A stretch of DNA of 64,000 nt from Azospira oryzae (GTDB taxonomy: Bacteria; Pseudomonadota; Gammaproteobacteria; Burkholderiales; Rhodocyclaceae). Below, piece by piece: positions 48,598 to 58,347 of this stretch. A program made the position numbers and the translations under genes. The stretch covers positions 1,278,137 to 1,342,136 of the forward strand of contig NZ_SHKM01000001.1 of the NCBI RefSeq assembly GCF_004217225.1. Reading direction: 5' to 3'. How positions within the stretch are numbered: position 1 is the first letter of the stretch; each line of letters opens with the position of its first letter. Under the pieces are notes generated by a model. It searched no databases. It was not told the origin of the DNA and saw nothing but the letters and a program-made list of their open reading frames with translations.

Positions 48598-49662
48598 TTA
48601 CAGGGCGGCCAGGACGGCGTCGCCCATCTGCCTGGTGCCCACCTTGGTGGTGCCCGGCTCGTAGATGTCGCCGGTGCGGTAACCCTGGGCCAGCACCTTC
48701 TTCACGGCGTTTTCCACCTTCACGGCGGCTTCTTCCATATTGAAGGTGTAGCGCAGCATCATGGCGGCGGAGAGGATGGTGGCCAGGGGATTGGCCACGC
48801 CCTTGCCGGCGATGTCCGGGGCGGAACCGTGGGAGGGCTCGTAGAGGCCCTTGTTGTTGGCGTCCAGGGAGGCGGAGGGCAGCATGCCGATGGAGCCGGT
48901 GAGCATGGAGGCTTCGTCGGAGAGGATGTCGCCGAACATGTTACCGGTGACCATCACGTCGAACTGCTTGGGATTGCGTACCAGCTGCATGGCGGCGTTA
49001 TCCACCAGCATGTGGGACAGTTCCACGTCCGGGTATTCGGGGGCCAGTTCGTTGGCGATGTCGCGCCACAGCTGGGTGGTTTCCAGCACATTCATCTTGT
49101 CCACCGAGCACAGCTTCTTGTTGCGCTTGCGGGCGGCTTCAAAAGCCACGCGCAGGATGCGGCGGATTTCGGACTCGCTGTAGTGCATGGTGTTGAAGCC
49201 GAAGCGCTGCTTCTGGCCGTCGATCTCGCGCTCCTCGATGCCGCGGGGCTGGCCGAAGTAGATGTCGCCGGTCAGTTCGCGCACGATGAGGATGTCCAGG
49301 CCGGCCACCACTTCGGGCTTCAGGGTGGAAGCATTGGCCAGTTCCGGGTAGAGGATGGCGGGGCGCAGGTTGGCAAACAGGTTGAGTTGCTTGCGAATGC
49401 CCAGCAGGCCGCGCTCGGGGCGCTGTTCCCGGGGCAGGGTGTCCCACTGGGGGCCGCCCACGGCGCCCAGCAGCACGGCATCGGCTTCCTGGGCCAGCTT
49501 CTGGGTGGCTTCCGGGTAGGGGTTGCCGGTGGCATCCACGGCACAGCCGCCGAGCAGGGCGGTTTCCATTTCAAAGCCCAGGTTCAGGGCTTCCAGCACG
49601 CGCACGGCTTCCGCCATGATTTCGGGACCGATGCCGTCACCGGGGAGAACGCAAATTTTCAT
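48598..49662 (-). CDS. leuB: 3-isopropylmalate dehydrogenase
   Basis: The 354-residue NAD enzyme oxidises 3-isopropylmalate in leucine synthesis. Motifs are [28 protein letters not shown], the [12 protein letters not shown] catalytic lysine region and [18 protein letters not shown]. The start [10 protein letters not shown] at 49662 is clear; codons further upstream come from repeat copy 3, which ends 22 bases before the start. Confidence 0.97.
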   Translation of the reverse strand: MKICVLPGDGIGPEIMAEAVRVLEALNLGFEMETALLGGCAVDATGNPYPEATQKLAQEADAVLLGAVGGPQWDTLPREQRPERGLLGIRKQLNLFANLRPAILYPELANASTLKPEVVAGLDILIVRELTGDIYFGQPRGIEEREIDGQKQRFGFNTMHYSESEIRRILRVAFEAARKRNKKLCSVDKMNVLETTQLWRDIANELAPEYPDVELSHMLVDNAAMQLVRNPKQFDVMVTGNMFGDILSDEASMLTGSIGMLPSASLDANNKGLYEPSHGSAPDIAGKGVANPLATILSAAMMLRYTFNMEEAAVKVENAVKKVLAQGYRTGDIYEPGTTKVGTRQMGDAVLAAL

Positions 49663-49684
49663 TTTCAGAACCTTAAAGGACTTG

Positions 49685-49795
49685 GCCACAGAGGGCACAG
49701 AGAACACAGAGGTTGAAACCTCGCGGTGCCACGGACACCTGCGTTAACAGGCCAAATCCGCTGCCTTTCTCTGTGAACTCTGTGCCCTCTGTGGC
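49685..49795. repeat. CACAGAG inverted-repeat element, copy 3 (leuD-leuB)
   Basis: This is the shortest copy (111 bases). Its 27-base terminal inverted repeats carry two mismatches. The interior includes CCTCGCGGTGCCACGG, similar to the centre of copy 2, and a small CGCGGTG/CACCTGCG hairpin. It starts 10 bases after the leuD stop, again with a T-run between. Confidence 0.85.
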
Positions 49796-49805
49796 AAAAA
49801 TTAGA

Positions 49806-50444
49806 TCAGGAAAACAGCCAGGGCTGTTCGGCCCGGCGGCGCTCCTCGAAGGCCTTGATCTTGTCGGCATGGCGCAGGGTCAGGCCGATGTCGTCCCAGC
49901 CGTTGAGCAGGCATTCGCGACGGAAGGCATCCACTTCGAAGGGAATGGCGTGACCATCGGGGCGCACCACCTTCTGCTGCTCCAGATCCACCACCAGCTT
50001 GAAGCCCGGGGTGTATTCGGTGAGGCCGAACAGGGCATCGATCTCGGCCTTGGGCAGGACGATGGGCAGGATGCCATTCTTGAAGCAGTTGTTGAAGAAG
50101 ATGTCGGCGAAGGATTCGGCGATGACCACGCGGAAGCCGTAGTCCAGCAGGGCCCAGGGGGCGTGCTCGCGGGAGGAGCCGCAGCCGAAGTTGCTGCGGG
50201 TCAGCAGCACGGAGGCGCCCTGGTAGCGCTGCTGGTTGAGCACGAAGTTCGGATTCAGGGGCCGCTTGGAGTTGTCCATGCCCGGCTCGCCGTGATCCAT
50301 GTAGCGCCACTCGTCGAAGGCATTGGGACCGAAGCCGGAACGCTTGATGGACTTGAGGAACTGCTTGGGGATGATGGCATCGGTATCGACGTTGTTACGG
50401 TCGAGGGGGGCCACCAGGCCGTCGAGTTTGGTGAATGCCTGCAT
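49806..50444 (-). CDS. leuD: 3-isopropylmalate dehydratase small subunit
   Basis: The 212-residue subunit works with LeuC to isomerise isopropylmalate. Features are [31 protein letters not shown] and the swivelling-domain signature [20 protein letters not shown]. Its start shares one base with the stop of the entericidin-like gene (TAATG). Confidence 0.97.
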   Translation of the reverse strand: MQAFTKLDGLVAPLDRNNVDTDAIIPKQFLKSIKRSGFGPNAFDEWRYMDHGEPGMDNSKRPLNPNFVLNQQRYQGASVLLTRSNFGCGSSREHAPWALLDYGFRVVIAESFADIFFNNCFKNGILPIVLPKAEIDALFGLTEYTPGFKLVVDLEQQKVVRPDGHAIPFEVDAFRRECLLNGWDDIGLTLRHADKIKAFEERRRAEQPWLFS

Positions 50445-50566
50445 TATTTGGTCGCCTTCTGGATGGCCTCGCCACCCTTTTCGATGTCCTGGCCGATACC
50501 GCGCACGGTGTTGCAGCCGGCGGACAGGAAAGCCAGGGCTGCGAGAATCAGGGTCAGTTTCTTCAT
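50444..50566 (-). CDS. Entericidin A/B-family lipoprotein
   Basis: This 40-residue lipoprotein has a signal [18 protein letters not shown] with a clear lipobox cysteine at residue 18 and the conserved mature part [20 protein letters not shown]. Entericidins are small membrane lipoproteins, in E. coli an antidote (EcnA) and a bacteriolytic toxin (EcnB); most family members are uncharacterised. A GAGGAG ribosome-binding site precedes the start. It sits between leuC (20 bases away) and leuD (one-base overlap), so its translation is tied to leucine synthesis. Such insertion is seen in other betaproteobacteria. Confidence 0.9.
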   Translation of the reverse strand: MKKLTLILAALAFLSAGCNTVRGIGQDIEKGGEAIQKATK

Positions 50567-50586
50567 GGCTCTAATCTCCTCGGTCT

Positions 50587-51993
50587 TCAGAGAATGTCAC
50601 GCACGTCGGCGAAATGACCGGCGATGCCGGCGGCAGCGGCCATGGCCGGACTCACCAGATGGGTACGGCCACCGGGGCCCTGACGGCCTTCGAAATTGCG
50701 GTTGGAGGTGGAAGCGCAACGCTCGCCCGGCTCCAGCCGGTCGGCATTCATGGCCAGACACATGGAGCAGCCCGGCTCGCGCCACTCGAAGCCGGCGGCA
50801 ACGAAAATCTTGTCCAGGCCTTCGGCCTCGGCCTGGCGCTTGACCAGACCGGAGCCCGGCACCACCAGGGCCAGCTTGACGTTGGCAGCCTTCTGGCGGC
50901 CGCGCACCACGGCGGCGGCTTCGCGCAGGTCCTCGATGCGGGAATTGGTACAGGAACCGATGAAAACCTTGTCGATGGCGATCTTCTTGATTTCCAGATT
51001 GGGCGTCAGGCCCATGTACTGCAGGGCCCGCTCCATGCCTTCGCGCTTCACCGGATCGGCTTCCTTGGCCGGGTCCGGCACGGTGGCGCCGATGGGCACC
51101 ACCATTTCGGGGGAGGTGCCCCAGGTCACCTGGGGCTGGATTTCCTCGGCCTTCAGATCGACGGTGCAGTCGAAGCAGGCGCCTTCGTCGGACTTCAGGG
51201 TGCGCCAGTAGGCCACCGCCTTGTCCCAGGTCTCGCCCTTGGGCGAGAAGGGGCGGTCCTTCAGGTAATTGATGGTGGTGTCGTCCACCGCCACGAAACC
51301 CATGCGGGCGCCGGCCTCGATGGCCATGTTGCACAGGGTCATGCGGCCTTCCATGGAGAGGCCGCGGATGGCGGAGCCGCCGAATTCGATGGCATAGCCG
51401 GTACCGCCGGCGGTGCCGATCTTGCCGATGATGGCCAGGGCCACGTCCTTGCCGGTGACGCCCTTGCCCAGCTTGCCCTCGACGCGGATCAGCATGGACT
51501 TGGACTTCTTCTGGATCAGGCACTGGGTGGCCATCACGTGCTCCACCTCGGAGGTGCCGATGCCGTGAGCCATGCAGGCGAAGGCGCCGTGGGTGGAGGT
51601 GTGGGAGTCGCCGCAGACCACGGTCATGCCTGGCAGGGTGGCGCCGTTTTCCGGGCCCACCACATGCACGATGCCCTGCCGCATGTCCTTGAAGGGCCAG
51701 TAGGCGAGAGCGCCCACTTCACGGATGTTGGCGTCCAGGGTTTCCACCTGCTGGCGGGAAATGGGGTCCTTGATGCCCTCTTCCCAGTGGTCCGTGGGGG
51801 TATTGTGGTCGGCGGTGGCGACGATGGAGGAGACGCGCCAGGGCTTGCGGCCGGCCAGCTTCAGACCCTCGAAAGCCTGGGGGCTGGTCACTTCATGGAC
51901 CAGGTGGCGGTCAATGTAAATCAGCGCAGTGCCATCGGCTTCTTCATGTACCACATGGTTCTGCCAGAGCTTGTCGTAGAGGGTTTGCGGCAT
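50587..51993 (-). CDS. leuC: 3-isopropylmalate dehydratase large subunit
   Basis: The 468-residue aconitase-family subunit carries the 4Fe-4S ligands in [18 protein letters not shown] and [12 protein letters not shown], plus DHNTPT and [12 protein letters not shown]. It is the first gene of the leuC-ecn-leuD-leuB series. No obvious leucine leader peptide or riboswitch is visible in the 92 bases before it. Confidence 0.97.
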   Translation of the reverse strand: MPQTLYDKLWQNHVVHEEADGTALIYIDRHLVHEVTSPQAFEGLKLAGRKPWRVSSIVATADHNTPTDHWEEGIKDPISRQQVETLDANIREVGALAYWPFKDMRQGIVHVVGPENGATLPGMTVVCGDSHTSTHGAFACMAHGIGTSEVEHVMATQCLIQKKSKSMLIRVEGKLGKGVTGKDVALAIIGKIGTAGGTGYAIEFGGSAIRGLSMEGRMTLCNMAIEAGARMGFVAVDDTTINYLKDRPFSPKGETWDKAVAYWRTLKSDEGACFDCTVDLKAEEIQPQVTWGTSPEMVVPIGATVPDPAKEADPVKREGMERALQYMGLTPNLEIKKIAIDKVFIGSCTNSRIEDLREAAAVVRGRQKAANVKLALVVPGSGLVKRQAEAEGLDKIFVAAGFEWREPGCSMCLAMNADRLEPGERCASTSNRNFEGRQGPGGRTHLVSPAMAAAAGIAGHFADVRDIL

Positions 51994-52085
51994 TTTTGTT
52001 CCGGCCTTGGGAAAAGGGTGGAAATTTTATCGCAAAAAGGCGTTTTCAGGGCCGCCCGGGGCCTGGGGGACTGGAAACCCCTGTC

Positions 52086-52958
52086 TCATTTCCGTCGTTT
52101 TGCCGGTTTCTCGGCGCCTTCCCTGGCGGCATCCTTCGCCGGCTCTCCCGCCTTTTCCCGCTCCCCTCCGGACGCGGCCTCCGGGGCCGCTTCGCTGTGG
52201 GGCACGTAGTAGCCCATGGCCTCGGGCAGCCACTGCTGGATCTGGCGGATGCGGGTGCCGTCCGCCGGGTGGGTGGAAAGAAACTCCGGCGGCTTGCCTT
52301 CCCGCTTGCTCTCCTCGGCCATGCGCTGCCACAGGGCCAGGGCCGCATGAGGGTCGTAGCCGGCCTTGGCCATGTAGATCAGGCCCATGCGGTCCGCCTC
52401 CGATTCCTGCAGGCGCGAATAGGGCAGCAGGTAGCCCACCGCCGCCCCGGCGCCGAGCAGGCCGGCGTACATATTGGCCTTGCGCGAGTCGCTGGCGGAA
52501 ACCACCACCGCAGCCGTCAGCCCGGCCACCAGCATCTGCTGGCTCATGCGTTCGCCACCATGGCGGGCAATGGCGTGGGCCACCTCGTGGCCGACCACCG
52601 CCGCCAGGCCCGCATCGTCCCGGGTCAGGGGCAGGATGCCCGTATAGACGGCCACCTTGCCGCCGGGCAGGCAGAAGGCATTGATGGCCTTATCGTTCTC
52701 CACCACCTTGAATTCCCACTGGTAGTTCTTGCCCGTGGCGGCGGCAATGCGCTTGCCCACCCGCTGCAGCTGGGCATTGAGGGCCGGATCGTCGGAAATC
52801 TTTTCCTTTTTCAGAATGTCCTCGTAGGAACGCAGCCCCATCCGCACCTCCTCCCCTTCGCCGAGCAGCAGCAGCTGGCTGCGCCCGGTCAGGGGCACCG
52901 TCTGGCAGGCGGTAAAGAGGAGGACGGCGGAGGCAAGAAGCCAGGGACGCAGGTTCAT
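52086..52958 (-). CDS. M48-family metalloprotease lipoprotein
   Basis: The 290-residue protein has a lipoprotein signal (LASAVLLFTAC), then an M48 peptidase core. The zinc motif is HEVAH in VVGHEVAHAIARHGGERMS, and the third ligand is in LQESEADRMGLIYM. The GKVAVYTGILPL strand is typical of the LoiP/YggG/BepA-like group of periplasmic proteases. A Lys/Glu/Ala-rich C-terminus follows. It starts 30 bases after the MFS gene on the same strand. Confidence 0.92.
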   Translation of the reverse strand: MNLRPWLLASAVLLFTACQTVPLTGRSQLLLLGEGEEVRMGLRSYEDILKKEKISDDPALNAQLQRVGKRIAAATGKNYQWEFKVVENDKAINAFCLPGGKVAVYTGILPLTRDDAGLAAVVGHEVAHAIARHGGERMSQQMLVAGLTAAVVVSASDSRKANMYAGLLGAGAAVGYLLPYSRLQESEADRMGLIYMAKAGYDPHAALALWQRMAEESKREGKPPEFLSTHPADGTRIRQIQQWLPEAMGYYVPHSEAAPEAASGGEREKAGEPAKDAAREGAEKPAKRRK

Positions 52959-52988
52959 GGCGCAATCAATCCGAAAGAAAGTGAATAC

Positions 52989-54155
52989 TCAACGCACCGG
53001 GGCCGCCGGGGCTGACTCGTCCCGCACCCAGCCGGCCACCAGGACCAGGCCGCAGACGGCAAACAGGGCGCCGATGCCGAAGGTGGCGGCATTGCCCAGG
53101 CCGTCCCAGGTCCAGCCGCTGACCAGGCCGCCGAGGAGGCCGCCGGCACCGAAGGAGAGACTGGAATAGAGGGCCTGCCCCCGGGCCTGGCAGCGCCCCG
53201 GAAACCAGCGGTTGATGGCGGCGATGGCCGCCGCATGGTAGGCGCCGAAGGTGAGGCCGTGCAACAGCTGGGCGCCGAGCAGGACCGACAGGGAATCCAC
53301 GCCCCAGCCGATGAGCAGGAAACGCAGCACGGCGGCGGCAAAGCTGGCCAGCAGCACCTGGCGCAGGGAGAAGCGGCGCAGCAGGCGGGCCATGAAGAAG
53401 AAGACGCCGATCTCGGCGATCACGCCGAGAAACCACAGGCTGCCCACCAGGGTCTTGCTGTAGCCGTGGTCGGCCAGGTAGATGGAATAGAACAGGTAAA
53501 GGGCCCCATGGGCCGCCGACATGAGAAAACAGGCCCCCAGCAGGGCCCGCACCCGGGGCTGGGCCAGGATGGTGGATACGGGCGGCGTCGCCACGTGCTG
53601 GGGCGGCGTCGGGCTCTCCGGCACCAGCAGGGCGAAGGCCAGGATGCCGCCCATGAGGGCGAAGGACATCCACAGCACACTGGCCGGCGGCAGGTAATCG
53701 AGCAGGGCGCCGGTGGCCAGCACGGTGACGATGTAGCCGATGGAGCCCCAGATGCGTACCCGGCTGTAGCGGGCCGGTTCGGCGTGGAGATGGTCGAAGA
53801 CCACGGTTTCCATGAGGGGCAGGGCCGCCGACCAGAAGAAGGCCAGCAGGGCCATGGCGCCGAGCAGGGGCACCAGGGTCTGGGCGAAGAAGAACAGGTT
53901 GAAGACCACCACGCTGACCCCGGCCGCCAGCCGCACCAGGGGAATGCGCACGTGCAGGTGGTCCGCCAGCCAGCCCCAGACGGCAGGGGAGCACAGGCGC
54001 ATGAGGGCCATCTGGCTTAGGATCAGGCCGATTTCCCAGGAGGAAAGGCCCAGGGACTGGAGATAGAGCCCGAAATAGGGCTGGAAAACGCCGACGAAGG
54101 CGAAATGGAAGAAGTAGTAGCCAGAGAGGCGCCAGTACGGCAGGGATGGGTGCAT
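52989..54155 (-). CDS. MFS transporter (HcaT/MFS_1-like)
   Basis: The 388-residue transporter has twelve predicted membrane segments and resembles the MFS_1_like group, which includes the putative 3-phenylpropionate permease HcaT (HPSLPYWRLSGYYFFHFAFVG at the start, GLSSWEIGLILSQMALMRL). The substrate is unknown. The start codon lies within the 3' arm of a nine-base stem and no good ribosome-binding site is visible. The gene stands downstream of aroC on the same strand. Confidence 0.85.
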   Translation of the reverse strand: MHPSLPYWRLSGYYFFHFAFVGVFQPYFGLYLQSLGLSSWEIGLILSQMALMRLCSPAVWGWLADHLHVRIPLVRLAAGVSVVVFNLFFFAQTLVPLLGAMALLAFFWSAALPLMETVVFDHLHAEPARYSRVRIWGSIGYIVTVLATGALLDYLPPASVLWMSFALMGGILAFALLVPESPTPPQHVATPPVSTILAQPRVRALLGACFLMSAAHGALYLFYSIYLADHGYSKTLVGSLWFLGVIAEIGVFFFMARLLRRFSLRQVLLASFAAAVLRFLLIGWGVDSLSVLLGAQLLHGLTFGAYHAAAIAAINRWFPGRCQARGQALYSSLSFGAGGLLGGLVSGWTWDGLGNAATFGIGALFAVCGLVLVAGWVRDESAPAAPVR

Positions 54156-54176
54156 CCGGCAATTTTACCGGATGCA
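54151..54176 (-). promoter_or_regulatory. Hairpin covering the MFS gene start codon
   Basis: TGCATCCGG (54151-54159) and CCGGATGCA (54168-54176) form a perfect nine-base stem with an eight-base AT-rich loop. The ATG of the MFS gene is within the arm. It could block translation or be the aroC transcript end. Confidence 0.5.
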
Positions 54177-54222
54177 CGGCCCCGGGCTCATGCCTTCGCC
54201 GCGGGGCCTGACGGGGGACCGA

Positions 54223-55329
54223 TCAGCCGCGGCCGGGAGCGGCCGGCAGGCGGGGCGTGGCACAGACCACATCGCCGCACTGGGCGCGGTGGCGCAGGGC
54301 ATGGTCCATCAGCACCAGGGCCAGCATGGCCTCGGCGATGGGCGTGGCGCGGATGCCGACGCAGGGGTCGTGGCGGCCTTCGGTGGCCACTTCCACCGCA
54401 TTGCCCTGCACATCCACCGAACGGCGCGGCTGGGCAATGGAAGAGGTGGGCTTGATGGCCATGTTCACCACGATGTCCTGGCCGGTGGAAATGCCACCGA
54501 GGACGCCGCCGGCATGGTTGGAGAGGAAGCCGGCGGGAGTCATCTCGTCGCCGTGCTCGCTGCCCTTCTGGGCGATGCTGGCAAAACCGGCGCCGATCTC
54601 CACACCCTTGACGGCGTTGATGCCCATCATGGCGTAGGCGATTTCCGCATCCAGGCGGTCATAGACCGGCTCGCCCCAGCCCGGCGGCACGCCGGTGGCG
54701 GTGACGGTAATCTTGGCACCGACCGAATCCAGGGACTTGCGCAGGGCATCCATGTAGGCCTCCAGTTCCGGCACGATGGCGGCGTTGGGGGCGAAGAAGG
54801 CATTGCCGTCGATGGCGGCGGCGTCCACGAAGGGAATCTCGATGGGGCCCAACTGGCTCATCCAGCCCCGGATGCTGATGCCGTAGCGCTGCTGCAGCCA
54901 CTTGCGGGCGATGGCGCCGGCGGCCACGCGCACCGCGGTTTCCCGGGCGGAGGAACGACCGCCGCCGCGGTAGTCGCGGAAGCCGTACTTCTGGGTGTAG
55001 CCGTAATCGGCATGGCCGGGACGGAAGGTGCTGGCGATATTGCCGTAGTCTTTGCTGCGCTGGTCCTGGTTGCGGATCAGGAGGCCGATGGGCGTGCCGG
55101 TGGTCTTGCCCTCGAAGACGCCGGAAAGAATCTCCACCGTATCCGGCTCCCGCCGCTGGGTGACGTGGCGGGAGGTGCCGGGCTTGCGCCGGTCCAGTTC
55201 GGCCTGGATGTCGGCCTCAGTCAGCTCCAGCCCGGGAGGGCAGCCATCGACGACGCAGCCGATGGCCGGGCCGTGGGATTCGCCGAAGGAAGTGACCGTG
55301 AACAGGGTGCCGAAAGTATTGCCGGACAT
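54223..55329 (-). CDS. aroC: Chorismate synthase
   Basis: The 368-residue FMN-dependent enzyme makes chorismate, precursor of the tryptophan made by the trp genes in this window. The start [28 protein letters not shown] and segments [34 protein letters not shown] and [14 protein letters not shown] are all canonical. Confidence 0.97.
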   Translation of the reverse strand: MSGNTFGTLFTVTSFGESHGPAIGCVVDGCPPGLELTEADIQAELDRRKPGTSRHVTQRREPDTVEILSGVFEGKTTGTPIGLLIRNQDQRSKDYGNIASTFRPGHADYGYTQKYGFRDYRGGGRSSARETAVRVAAGAIARKWLQQRYGISIRGWMSQLGPIEIPFVDAAAIDGNAFFAPNAAIVPELEAYMDALRKSLDSVGAKITVTATGVPPGWGEPVYDRLDAEIAYAMMGINAVKGVEIGAGFASIAQKGSEHGDEMTPAGFLSNHAGGVLGGISTGQDIVVNMAIKPTSSIAQPRRSVDVQGNAVEVATEGRHDPCVGIRATPIAEAMLALVLMDHALRHRAQCGDVVCATPRLPAAPGRG

Positions 55330-55427
55330 GGGCGCAGAAACCTTGTGCTGGAAAGGTTTCGGAGTTTATCACAGGCCCGCCCGGCGCCCTCCCCGGCCAG
55401 GACGGCCGAGGCGTAAACAGGCCGATT

Positions 55428-56081
55428 TCAGAAGGGCGGCGGCGACTCGAAGCGGAGGACCTCGTCGGTGATGGGATGGCGGAATTCGAGACGGGAGGCG
55501 TGCAGCAGCAGACGTTCGGCCCGCACCTGGGCCGGCCCGGCATACAACTCGTCCCCCAGGATGGGATGGCCGATGGCCGCCATGTGCACCCGCAGCTGGT
55601 GGGTACGGCCGGTCACCGGCTCCAGTTCCACCCGGGAACAGTCTGCGGCGACATCGCTGGCCAGGCGGCGGAAACGGGTCAGGGAAGGCTTGCCCTCCTG
55701 GAAATCCACTTTCTGCCGGGGCCGGTTGGGCCAGTCCACGATCAGGGGCAGATCCACCTCCCCTTCCTTGTCCTGCAGCACGCCGGCCACCACCGCCTGG
55801 TAGCGCTTGCTCACCTTGCGCTCGCGGAACATCTCGAACAGCTTTTTCTGCATGGCCGGCCCCCGGGCCAGCACCAGCAGGCCGGAAGTGTCCATGTCCA
55901 GCCGGTGGGCGATCATGGCGTCGGCAAAGACTGCCTGCACCCGGGACACCAGGCAGTCCGCCTTGTCCTCGCCGCGGCCGGGCACGGAAAGCAGGCCGGC
56001 CGGCTTGTTGACCACCACCAGGGCGCCGTCTTCGTAGAGCAGGTCGAGGCCTGCATCGGGGGGAGGCTGATAGGAAATCAC
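55428..56081 (-). CDS. rluA: RluA-family pseudouridine synthase
   Basis: The 217-residue enzyme has no S4 domain and equals E. coli RluA in size. The catalytic aspartate is in HRLDMDTSGLLVLARG; the RVELEPVTGRTHQLRVHMAAIGHPI segment is conserved. RluA itself modifies 23S rRNA and some tRNAs; this exact target is inferred from length. It lies 98 bases upstream of aroC on the same strand. Confidence 0.85.
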   Translation of the reverse strand: MISYQPPPDAGLDLLYEDGALVVVNKPAGLLSVPGRGEDKADCLVSRVQAVFADAMIAHRLDMDTSGLLVLARGPAMQKKLFEMFRERKVSKRYQAVVAGVLQDKEGEVDLPLIVDWPNRPRQKVDFQEGKPSLTRFRRLASDVAADCSRVELEPVTGRTHQLRVHMAAIGHPILGDELYAGPAQVRAERLLLHASRLEFRHPITDEVLRFESPPPF

Positions 56082-56161
56082 GGAAGCTGCCAGGTCGCAA
56101 AAAAGGCGCAGCCTACCTCAAGAAGGCGCCGCCCGGCCACCGCCGGCCCGGGAACTGCGGC

Positions 56162-56578
56162 TCAGGGCGCCGCCGGGAAGGGGGCGGAACGGCCGCCCCA
56201 GAACATCAGCTCGCTCTGGCCGGCGGGCGCCGGCGTGCCGGCCCGGGCCAGACCCAGGGCCACGGGCTTTTCCTTGAGCAGCTGGCGGATCAGGGCCGGC
56301 GGCACCGGCCCCTCGATGATGTAGCCGCCGGTGCGGGCAGTGACGAAGGAGGCGAAATTCTCCGGCACCGCCAGCCAGCGGCGGGTGGAGGCCACGCTCA
56401 CCACTTCGTTGCGGCGCACGGTAAAGCCGTTGGCGCGCAACTGGGCTTCCCATTCACCGCAGGGACGGCAGGCGGATTCGTGGAAAATCTCGATCACCGG
56501 TGCCCCGCCCTCCTGGGCATGCAGGGGCAGGGCCGGGGCCAGCAGGGCCAGGCACAGCAGCAGGCGGCGGTTCAGCAT
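56162..56578 (-). CDS. Secreted DUF411-like protein
   Basis: The 138-residue product has a signal peptide (LLLCLALLAPALPLHA) and matches the protein at 13088-13588: ESACRPCGEWEAQLRANGFTV and GGYIIEGPVPPALIRQLLKEKPVALGLA. The motif is CxxC (CRPC), and the EGHVPA histidine is changed to proline (EGPVPP), so a metal ligand may be lost. The start ATG overlaps the stop of the ankyrin gene by seven bases, so the pair is coupled. Confidence 0.75.
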   Translation of the reverse strand: MLNRRLLLCLALLAPALPLHAQEGGAPVIEIFHESACRPCGEWEAQLRANGFTVRRNEVVSVASTRRWLAVPENFASFVTARTGGYIIEGPVPPALIRQLLKEKPVALGLARAGTPAPAGQSELMFWGGRSAPFPAAP

Positions 56579-57084
56579 CCGGCTTTCCCCGGCTTGCAGC
56601 CTTTGAGCATCCACAGGGAAATGATGCCCACCGCCTCGTTGGCCATGGTCTTGCGGCCCATGCTGGTGACCGTGCGGCCGTTGCTGGTCACCGCATTGAC
56701 GTCGGCGCCGGCCTGCAGCAGCAGGGTGGCGTTGGCCGACTTGTCGGCGTAGGCCGCCAGATGCAGGGGGGTGGCGCCCTCCCCGTCCCGGGCATTGACG
56801 TCGGCGCCGGCGGCCAGCAGGGCCTTGACCACGCCGCTGTCCGGATTGGTGGCGGCCAGGTGCAGGGGGGTGGAGCCCATGTCGGTGCGGGCGTCCTTGA
56901 GGCCGGGCTGGCGCTTGAGCAGGGCCTGCATCTCGGCGGCCGTGCCCAGGCGGGCCACGTCGTGCACCGGCTGGTCCGGCGACAGGCTCTGGGCGTGGGC
57001 ATGGGGCGCCAGGAAAACGGAGAGGAACAGGCTGAAGACGACGCCGATGCAAAGGCCGATCAGGGAGCGGAGGGCATAGGGCAT
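56572..57084 (-). CDS. Periplasmic ankyrin-repeat protein
   Basis: The 170-residue protein has a signal peptide ending HAHAQ and about three ankyrin repeats (DMGSTPLHLAATNPDSGVV, EGATPLHLAAYADKSANA, LLQAGADVNAVTSNG). Such exported ankyrin proteins in proteobacteria (AnkB-like) often sit near catalase or metal genes. I chose ATG at 57084 because it places the signal peptide at the start. The C-terminus has a single cysteine pair (KGCKPGKAGC). Confidence 0.82.
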   Translation of the reverse strand: MPYALRSLIGLCIGVVFSLFLSVFLAPHAHAQSLSPDQPVHDVARLGTAAEMQALLKRQPGLKDARTDMGSTPLHLAATNPDSGVVKALLAAGADVNARDGEGATPLHLAAYADKSANATLLLQAGADVNAVTSNGRTVTSMGRKTMANEAVGIISLWMLKGCKPGKAGC

Positions 57085-57346
57085 GGCACGGTCTCCGGCG
57101 ACGCAGGAGGGAAAGGCGGGGAACTGGCGTGGGCGCATGGTTTGAGCGGAGTCCGGGAATTTCGTTGGATGCAGCGTAGCATCTACCACCCCCTCGCGGC
57201 TTGTCTTTCACCTGCATCAAAACCCGGAGGCGCCGGGGCGGTCGAAATAACCAGACGTTATCTCTTTAGTCCCACCTGATCTTTGTTCGCCGGGCGCCAT
57301 GGTTTAGATTGGCGCCATTCTCCGCATACCGCCCAAAGGAAATTCC
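57085..57346 (+). promoter_or_regulatory. cysK: cysK promoter with LysR-type palindrome
   Basis: A perfect 5-5-5 palindrome, ATAAC-CAGAC-GTTAT, lies at 57247-57261. A plausible promoter follows: TTGTTC (57283-57288), 16-base spacer, TAGATT (57305-57310). The palindrome is therefore near -60, the place where activators of the LysR type such as CysB bind. The rest of this 262-base gap shows no gene. Confidence 0.5.
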
Positions 57347-58279
57347 ATGAAAATCGCCAAGGATGTGACCCAGCTGGTGGGCAAGACCCCCCTGGTCCAA
57401 CTCAACCGCGTCGCTGCCGGCATCGAGGGCACCGTGGCCCTGAAGCTGGAATATTTCAACCCGGCCCACAGCGTCAAGGACCGGATCGCCGTGGCCATGA
57501 TCGACGCGGCCCAGGCCGCCGGCAAGATCAAGCCCGACACCATCGTCCTGGAACCCACCTCCGGCAACACCGGCATCGGCCTGGCCATGGTCTGTGCCGC
57601 CCGCGGCATCAAGGCGGCCTTCGTCATGCCCGAAACCATGAGCCGGGAGCGCAAGCTGCTGCTCAAGGCCTACGGCGCCGAGCTGATCCTCACCCCCGGC
57701 CCCGAAGGCATGGGCGGCGCCATCAAGAAGGCCCAGGAGCTGGCCGAGAGCGACTCCCGCTATTTCATTCCCCAGCAGTTCGAGAACCCGGCCAACCCGG
57801 AAGTGCATCGCAACACCACCGCTGAGGAAATCTGGGCCGACACCGACGGCCAGGTGGACATTTTCGTCGCCGGCGTCGGCACCGGCGGCACCGTCACCGG
57901 CGTCGGCGAAGTGCTGAAGGCCAAGAAACCCAGCGTCCAGGTCTTCGCCGTGGAGCCCGATGCCTCCCCGGTGCTCTCCGGCGGCGCCAAGGGCCCCCAC
58001 CCCATCCAGGGCATTGGCGCCGGCTTCGTGCCCGCCGTGCTCAACACCCAGGTTTACGACGGCGTGGTGCGGGTCAAGAACGACGACGCCTTCGCCACCG
58101 CCCGCCGCCTGGCCACGGAAGAAGGCCTGCTGGTGGGCATTTCCTCCGGCGCCGCGGTGTGGGCCGCCCTGGAAATCGCCAGGAAACCGGAAAACAAGGG
58201 CAAGCTGACCGTGGTGGTGATCCCCTCCTTCGGCGAACGCTACCTGTCCACCGCCCTCTACCAGCACCTGGAAGTCTGA
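57347..58279 (+). CDS. cysK: Cysteine synthase
   Basis: The 310-residue PLP enzyme makes cysteine from O-acetylserine and sulfide. The PLP lysine is in [14 protein letters not shown], the phosphate or substrate loop in [11 protein letters not shown], and [10 protein letters not shown] and GISSGAA are conserved. CysK rather than CysM is favoured by length and by the [11 protein letters not shown]-terminus. A strong hairpin follows the stop. Confidence 0.94.
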   Translation: MKIAKDVTQLVGKTPLVQLNRVAAGIEGTVALKLEYFNPAHSVKDRIAVAMIDAAQAAGKIKPDTIVLEPTSGNTGIGLAMVCAARGIKAAFVMPETMSRERKLLLKAYGAELILTPGPEGMGGAIKKAQELAESDSRYFIPQQFENPANPEVHRNTTAEEIWADTDGQVDIFVAGVGTGGTVTGVGEVLKAKKPSVQVFAVEPDASPVLSGGAKGPHPIQGIGAGFVPAVLNTQVYDGVVRVKNDDAFATARRLATEEGLLVGISSGAAVWAALEIARKPENKGKLTVVVIPSFGERYLSTALYQHLEV

Positions 58280-58292
58280 CCCCGGATGCTCC

Positions 58293-58320
58293 CGAACGCC
58301 CCGGCCCGCCGGGGCGTTCG
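58293..58320 (+). terminator. Hairpin after cysK
   Basis: CGAACGCCCCGG pairs perfectly with CCGGGGCGTTCG around a four-base loop. No T-run follows, so it may be a partial terminator or a 3'-end stabiliser before the downstream hydrolase gene. Confidence 0.65.
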
Positions 58321-58347
58321 GCTGTCCGGGCACGGCAGGAAGCGCCC

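Noticed and set aside
51994-52085. Leucine leader peptide before leuC
   Set aside because: No short frame with consecutive leucine codons and a terminator is present.
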